Origin: Hypericum androsaemum
Taxonomy: Eukaryota > Streptophyta > Magnoliopsida > Malpighiales > Hypericaceae
Length of the DNA: 64,000 bases
NCBI GenBank assembly: GCA_963995505.1
Contig: OZ023199.1
Span: 9,097,373 to 9,161,372, forward strand
Reading direction: 5' to 3'
Position 1 is the stretch's first letter. Every line of letters starts with the position of its first letter. This document shows, piece after piece, positions 58,745 to 64,000 of this stretch. The translations under genes were made by a program, and so were the position numbers. Below the pieces are notes generated by a model. That model saw nothing but the letters and a program-made list of their open reading frames with translations, made no database searches and was not told the origin of the DNA.

Positions 58745-60620
58745 TTTTTCAACATCATTGAAACACCAATATCGAAACACCTAAAAATCAATATCATTGA
58801 AGCCGAAAAATAATATTACTGAAGACAAAATATTTCCAAATTTTAATTAATAATATGATGTCACATTTAGCAGTATACAGTTGCAATATTCAAGTTATAA
58901 ATAGCTGAGTGGTCGATTTAAGTCAATGTCCAAACGATTTTGATCGAGTATTGTCTCCTGGTTCAACGCATCAGTACAACTGCTTTTCTGCTTCTGTTTC
59001 GTCTTCTGATGCTTTGACATTGATTTTTCACGACCAACCTCACAACTGCTTTTCAATCTCTTTTTTGACTTGTTTAGATTCTCGCGTTTCTTTATACATT
59101 TACCAAATGCTTTGACAATATGCTTCGATCAGAATAAGTGTTAAACCATTATCACTAACCAAAATGATATTCGTAGAAATTATATTCTACTGGTCGTTAC
59201 AACAAAGGGTAAGCAAAAATATCGCTACAGTAAAAAATCAATATTACTAAAGAAAAAATCTAATATCTCATAAGATGAAAACCAATAACACAGAAACTGA
59301 AAACCAATATCTCCGAAACTGAAAACCAATATAACTGAACATACATACAAAATATCGATACATACTCAAACCAATATCACCACAATCGAAAATCAATATC
59401 ACCACAATCGAAAATATATTCAAACCAATATCAATACATATTCAAACCAATATCACTGAAGATGGAAATCAATATCTCTGAAACTGAAGATGGAAACTAA
59501 TATCACCGAAGCTGAAAACCAATATAGACGAAGCAGAAAACCAATATCAACGAAGATGAAAACCAATATCTCCTAAGCTGAAAACCAATATCACTGAAGA
59601 TGAAAACCAATATCATGGAAGCTAAAAACCAAAATCAATACAGATTAAAACTAATATAACTGTAACGAAAAATCAATATCAATATAGCTTAAAACCAATA
59701 TCACTGTAGCGAAGCTATAAACCACTATAGATAAGGCTGAAAACTAATATTAAAAAAGCTGAAACCAATATCACTAAAGGTACAAACCAATTTCAATGAA
59801 GGTAAAAACCAATATCAATTCAAGGTGAAAACCAATATCAATAAATCTGAAAACCAATTTCAATAAAGGTACAAACCAATATCACTGAAGCAACAAATAA
59901 CTATAATTAAAGCTGGAAACTAATATTAATAAAGTTGAAAACTAATATCACTAAAGGTACAAACCAATATCAATTAAGCTGAAAACCGATATAACGACAG
60001 CCAAAAACTAAAGGTGCAAACAAATATCAGTTTACATACTAACCAATTCCAATAATGCTACAAACCAAAATTACTAACGCTACAAATCACTATAATTAAA
60101 GCTGGAAACTAATATTAATAAAGCTAAAAATCAAATTTAATAAAGGTACAAACCAATATCACTAAAGCTACAAATAACTATAATTAAAGCTGGAAACCAA
60201 TATTAATAAAGCCGAAAACCAATATCACTAAAGGTACAAACCAATATCAATGCAGGTAAAAATCAATATCAATTCAGGTGTAAACCAATCTCAATAAAGC
60301 TCAAAACCAATAGCAGTACAGGCTAAAACTAATATTAATATAGTTCAAAACCAATAGCACTACAGGCTAAAACCAGTATCAATAAATCTGAAAACCAATA
60401 GCACTATAAGTAAAAACCAATATCAATAAAGCTGTAAACCAAATAAGATACACGTTGATCCCAATAGCCCTGCATCTTCTAACCAATAGCAATAGTCTGC
60501 TAAAATCCAATTTCGCTACACCTTGCATATTAAAACCCAATACGACTCAGACTTTAAAACCAAATATACAAAGGAAACAAATAATCACGATAAAGGGTAA
60601 AACCAATATCATCGCCGAAG
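58745..60620 (+). repeat. Microrepeat array, AAAACCAATATC orientation
   Basis: Several dozen degenerate units of ~20-24 bp such as GAAGATGAAAACCAATATCA and AAGCTGAAAACCAATATCAC, densest from 59270 to 60440. The core ACCAATAT is far better conserved than the spacer. Confidence 0.9.
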
Positions 60621-60966
60621 AACCTTTAAACAAATACAACTCGGACTTTAAAAATCGAAGTTTGTCGAAGACGAAGAAGGTTTGGTAAAAAAAATTACAC
60701 GTACCTTCAACAGAGAAGTATGTGTAGTTGAATTTACGTAGAATGCTAAAAATATTAGAATAATATCCCCACCTTTTTTTCCCTGTAACTTTTAAAGCCG
60801 TCCAATGGATTCTTTATTTTAGAAAATTTAGTTTATTGATAAAGTGGTGGTAGGGTTTTTGATATTGGTAAAGAGTCCTTCCTTACGGGAAGTTGAAGAG
60901 TCCTCCAAAATTATCCTTAAAGAGCTTATTAATACCTAGACTGCCACCGCATCTCTTTTAGTCCCC

Positions 60967-62870
60967 AAACTTGAGGACTAACCTTGTTCCCATCAAATCC
61001 TCTCCCTTAGGTTACTATCCAGACAAACTTCCAACTCATACTCTTAAGTATCTCCAAAACAAGTTGAATCTAGACAAGAACCAATTAAAGTATTCTCTTA
61101 GGTATTATTATTATACATGGGAAAGTGTCATAGGGGAAAATAATTGGCCAAATAAATGGTGAGATGATCATTAAAAAAAATAGTAAGATGATGACAAAGC
61201 GAAAGAGCAAGTACTTATTAGCATCCACTCAAGAGGAAGCCGTCTTTTACAAATGATTGGTCATTAGTACAAGTGAAAAAAAATGTTGTTTATATGTAAT
61301 TATCAATTATATCAAGTATTATCGGATCTTATTTAAGTTGATTTTCTCAAAAAATTGTTCATTAAATTTGAATACTTCTTTAAATGGATATTTTTTTTGG
61401 ATAAGTACCAAATATAAATTCTTACTAATTAAATCAATTCCGGACAAAAATCCCGATGTCGATGGAGGTTGATCAGGACCACAAATTGGCCCCGAAAAGC
61501 GATGGGGCAACTCTCCTTTACCTCCACCTGTTTTGTCTTTTGGCGCCACTCGAGAAGACAATTACAAAGTTCAAGAAGCCCAAAGAGCATAAATAAGTTT
61601 ACTTGTTCATATTCAGCGATTTGATTATGATATTTAGGTAGCACCTAATATTAAATGAAAAAAATTGTCTCCAAGCGAGCTTATTAGACCAGTGTGGTCA
61701 ATGAATTTCTGGTTGCAAGACTATATCCTTATTGACACAAAGATTGCCCCTCCAAGAAGCTTACGAGATCGTGTCTGCGGATTTTCATTTTCTTAATCCA
61801 AATTTAAGAGTAAGAATCCGATTTGGTACTCTATTCTAGACTTATTCCAGAATACCAAAGACAAAACTATTATATGTTAAAGAAGGTTATTGATTATCTC
61901 TCATAAAGAAAAAGCTATTACTTTTTCCGTATAGTTTTTTTTGGGAATAGGTGTAAGGAGAAAGTTATTACTTATTGATGGGCCAGGAAATTAAGTTAAT
62001 TATGAATTACATAGATGGGTCATCCGATATGTAAAATGTTTGCAATAACCATTTAAAATTTATTTTGTTAATGAAACCGGAAGGATTAGTCTAGTGCATA
62101 AGAACTATAAGGATTAATTTTTCTCCTCGGAATGCATAGTATATAATTCTAAAAAAATATTTCAAAAAAAGGGTTGCGTAAAATATGAAGTAGATTCTTA
62201 TCATTTTTTCTTCTTTAGCCTACCAAATTAGAATGTTCATGCGTCTTACATACGGATGTTAATTGAATCCGAACCATAAGAATTTATTCGAATCCAAATT
62301 CAACAGATCTAAGATTCGTTAATTTTAACCGAATCTTAATTCAAATGCTACAGGAATCACATTTTTAAAGAGGTTTTTCTTGCCCATACCAGTGTAAATA
62401 CGCCCGTGGCACATCATTTTTCTCTCTCTTCATTTTCGTTAACATATCGAGTGAAACTCATCTTTGCCTCTCTCCGTAAAGACGACGTTGAATTGCCTGA
62501 ACTTTTTCGCGATCTCTCCCATGAAGACGGTAGAAGATCATCACCCACTACTATTAGAAAAAAATTAACCATGATCAATGATTTATGAGTAAATTATTGA
62601 AAAAAATATTAAAAGAAATTGTACGAAAGTAAACTTATTTCTGTATTCTTTCTAGTACCTGCATATAGATAGTCCATACTAAATACTTTACTTTTTAAGC
62701 TTTGACCTTTAGAATCCCATCACCCACTATTAATAAGTCTTTCCCAACCCCAAGAAACCAAACACCTCCACCAAAACCCAAATTCTTGCATCTATATTCT
62801 CCTTCCAATTCCCCCTCAAAATCCCACCAGAAAGGGCTCCAAAGTGGGAGTTAGAAACCAAAATCCAAAG
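60967..62870. other. Intergenic region upstream of the bHLH gene
   Basis: AT-rich; 62250-62345 has degenerate GAATCCGAATTC-type words. The proximal part should hold the bHLH promoter; no definite TATA box was identified. No gene. Confidence 0.5.
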
Positions 62871-63200
62871 AAAATGTGGACGATCATCACCTTCTAGCTA
62901 ACACCAAGAACCTGATGTCTCCAAAGAAGAAAGATTATACTTCCCAAGTTATGAAATTCATGCTCATAGCACCAGTAGCCATCACTCACGAAGGTCTCAC
63001 GATCACCAAACAGAACTTCCACTTAGAAAAGCTCTCCTTCTGGTTTGGCCCTACCACCCGCCCTCCTCTCTCCTAAGTCGACCGACCCTTCTAATATAGT
63101 ACTCATCTTCTCTTCCAAATCCTAAAGACCCAGAAAAGGATCAGAATTTTCCTTGCTTTCTTTCTTCTTTACTTGAAGTTTTCGACTTTTTGAAGCAACA

Positions 63201-64000
63201 ATGGTGGCCTACTACTGCAACCCGAGCGACCCTTTACTCGGGCCGGGGTATTTCACCTCCATGGACGTGTTCCAAGGCCAAAGTTTGGTGCTTGATAGCG
63301 AGAAAGGGGAACTGGTTAAGGCACCTGCTAGAGTTGGGAAGAAGAGCGGAGGAGGACTAGCCGAGGCCAAGGCGCTGGCTGCTTTGAAGAACCATAGCGA
63401 GGCGGAGAGGAGGAGGAGGGAACGGATCAATGCCCATCTCGACACTCTTCGTGGTTTTGTCCCCTCCACTGACAAGGTTACTACTCCTTCCTAACCAGCT
63501 AATTTTCTCTCTGTTCTTGTTGGCAGAATTGTCTTTGATCAGTTTAGTTTTTGTTTCGGATAATTCGGGTTCGTGTTGCTCTCAGTTCATGTGGTGCTAT
63601 AGGATAGATTTGGTTTGGCTTGACCCTTGGGTGGAAGGTGTTGTCTTTTTATCGAAACCGGTTGGTATCTAGACACCGATTAGACCGACACCAATAAATG
63701 AGATTGACCTGAATATCATTTTCCTTAAATTTACCATCTCAGATGGATAAAGCCACATTGCTTGCTGAAGTCATTAAACAAGTGAAAGAGCTGAAGAAGG
63801 CTGCTGTCCAAGCAAGTGAAGGGCTTCTAATGCCAATGGACGACGACGAAGTCCGAGTCGAACCATACAATCGCGGAGCAGAAGATGGAACTTTGTCATT
63901 CAAGGCTTCTGTCTGCTGCAATTACCGACCCGAGCTATTGTCAGACATAAGACAAGCCATTGATTCCCTTCAGCTGACAATGGTGAATGCAGAGGTATCA
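63201..64000 (+). CDS. bHLH transcription factor (bHLH106/107- or AIG1-like), 5' part
   Basis: Nuclear E-box-binding regulator. Exon 1 63201-63476 (92 codons) and exon 2 from 63743 to the window edge (86 codons), joined GT-AG in phase 0. The basic region and first helix are KNHSEAERRRRERINAHLDT followed by LRGFVPSTDK; the second helix is MDKATLLAEVIKQVKELKKA, so the intron falls in the loop as in this plant subfamily. The basic His-Glu-Arg residues (H.xxE.xxR) expected for E-box contact are present. After the bHLH comes DDDEVRVEP and an ACT-like segment LSFKASVCCNYRPELLSDIR...LQLTMVNAE. The family usually runs to about 220-260 aa, so the C-terminal ~60 residues lie beyond. The final GAG|GTATCA could be coding or a splice donor. 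The ~330-nt transcribed leader contains a short upstream frame (ATG near 62874). Confidence 0.92.

Larger units (their letters stand above)
57055..60966. mobile_element. 3.9-kb GGGGACTA-TIR element with large microrepeat arrays
   Basis: Starts GGGGACTACATAAATTTTAT and ends TTTTAGTCCCC, short inverted termini shared with the small elements at 1597-2631. 57150-57720 is leader-like, CT-rich sequence with intron-like GT/AG sites, perhaps captured host DNA. 58440-58650 holds GATATTGGTTTTGAG units and 58745-60620 holds the opposite orientation, AAAACCAATATCA. No transposase seen and no clear target duplication, so the superfamily is uncertain. Confidence 0.6.

Noticed and set aside
59200..60620. 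CRISPR-like array or true satellite
   Set aside because: The units are degenerate with no unique spacers, and the context is a plant TIR element, so it is neither CRISPR nor a homogeneous centromeric satellite.

Overview
This is a window from a flowering-plant nuclear genome, probably a eudicot. Six host genes with plant-type intron/exon structure and plant protein families lie among a dense mix of plant transposons. The species cannot be named from the sequence alone.

Host genes, left to right: the 5' part of an epsilon-like 14-3-3 gene (minus, cut by the window start; 242-1339); an 11-exon DUF676 lipase/serine esterase (minus, 17161-20323, 444 aa model); a single-exon DUF538 protein (plus, 24134-24544); an intronless TFIIB-related factor of the PTF2 type (minus, 25597-27180); a 10-exon plastid ketol-acid reductoisomerase (minus, 28393-31636, 581 aa model, one GC-AG intron); and the first two exons of a bHLH transcription factor (plus, 63201 to the window end). 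They form no operon or evident pathway; the quiet block 17-31.6 kb is the gene-dense core.

Most of the rest is transposon. 1.6-16 kb holds several Mutator-type TIR elements that share a terminal sequence family and, in several cases, have perfect 9-bp target duplications. Some carry scraps of host genes (a JJJ1-type DnaJ, a RAF2-like pterin dehydratase-like protein, probably a TCX/TSO1 protein). Also here are a gag-only LTR element with a solo Cassandra-type LTR (5S rRNA-like) inside it, a solo LTR nested in another solo LTR, a Helitron helicase end, and a RING-H2 pseudogene. 32.3-34.8 kb is a TIR element containing a Harbinger transposase remnant. 34857-43585 is an 8.7-kb Mutator-like element with a FAR1/FHY3-type transposase gene and an opposing ULP1-protease gene, bounded by the 9-bp duplication CTCCACGAG. 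43902-45045 is another small MULE. 46512-54942 is an almost complete Ty1/copia element (TSD GTTTC) with a broken pol and G-box-rich LTRs. 56691-56974 is a palindromic MITE, and 57055-60966 is a TIR element filled with a roughly 22-bp AACCAATATC microrepeat array.

The two most unusual structures are these microrepeat arrays: about 23 bp in the FAR1/ULP1 MULE, where every array has the same orientation regardless of gene strand, and about 22 bp in the GGGGACTA elements, where the arrays are inverted. Nothing in the standard feature list explains either one. All boundaries and exon models were read by eye; no database search was possible.
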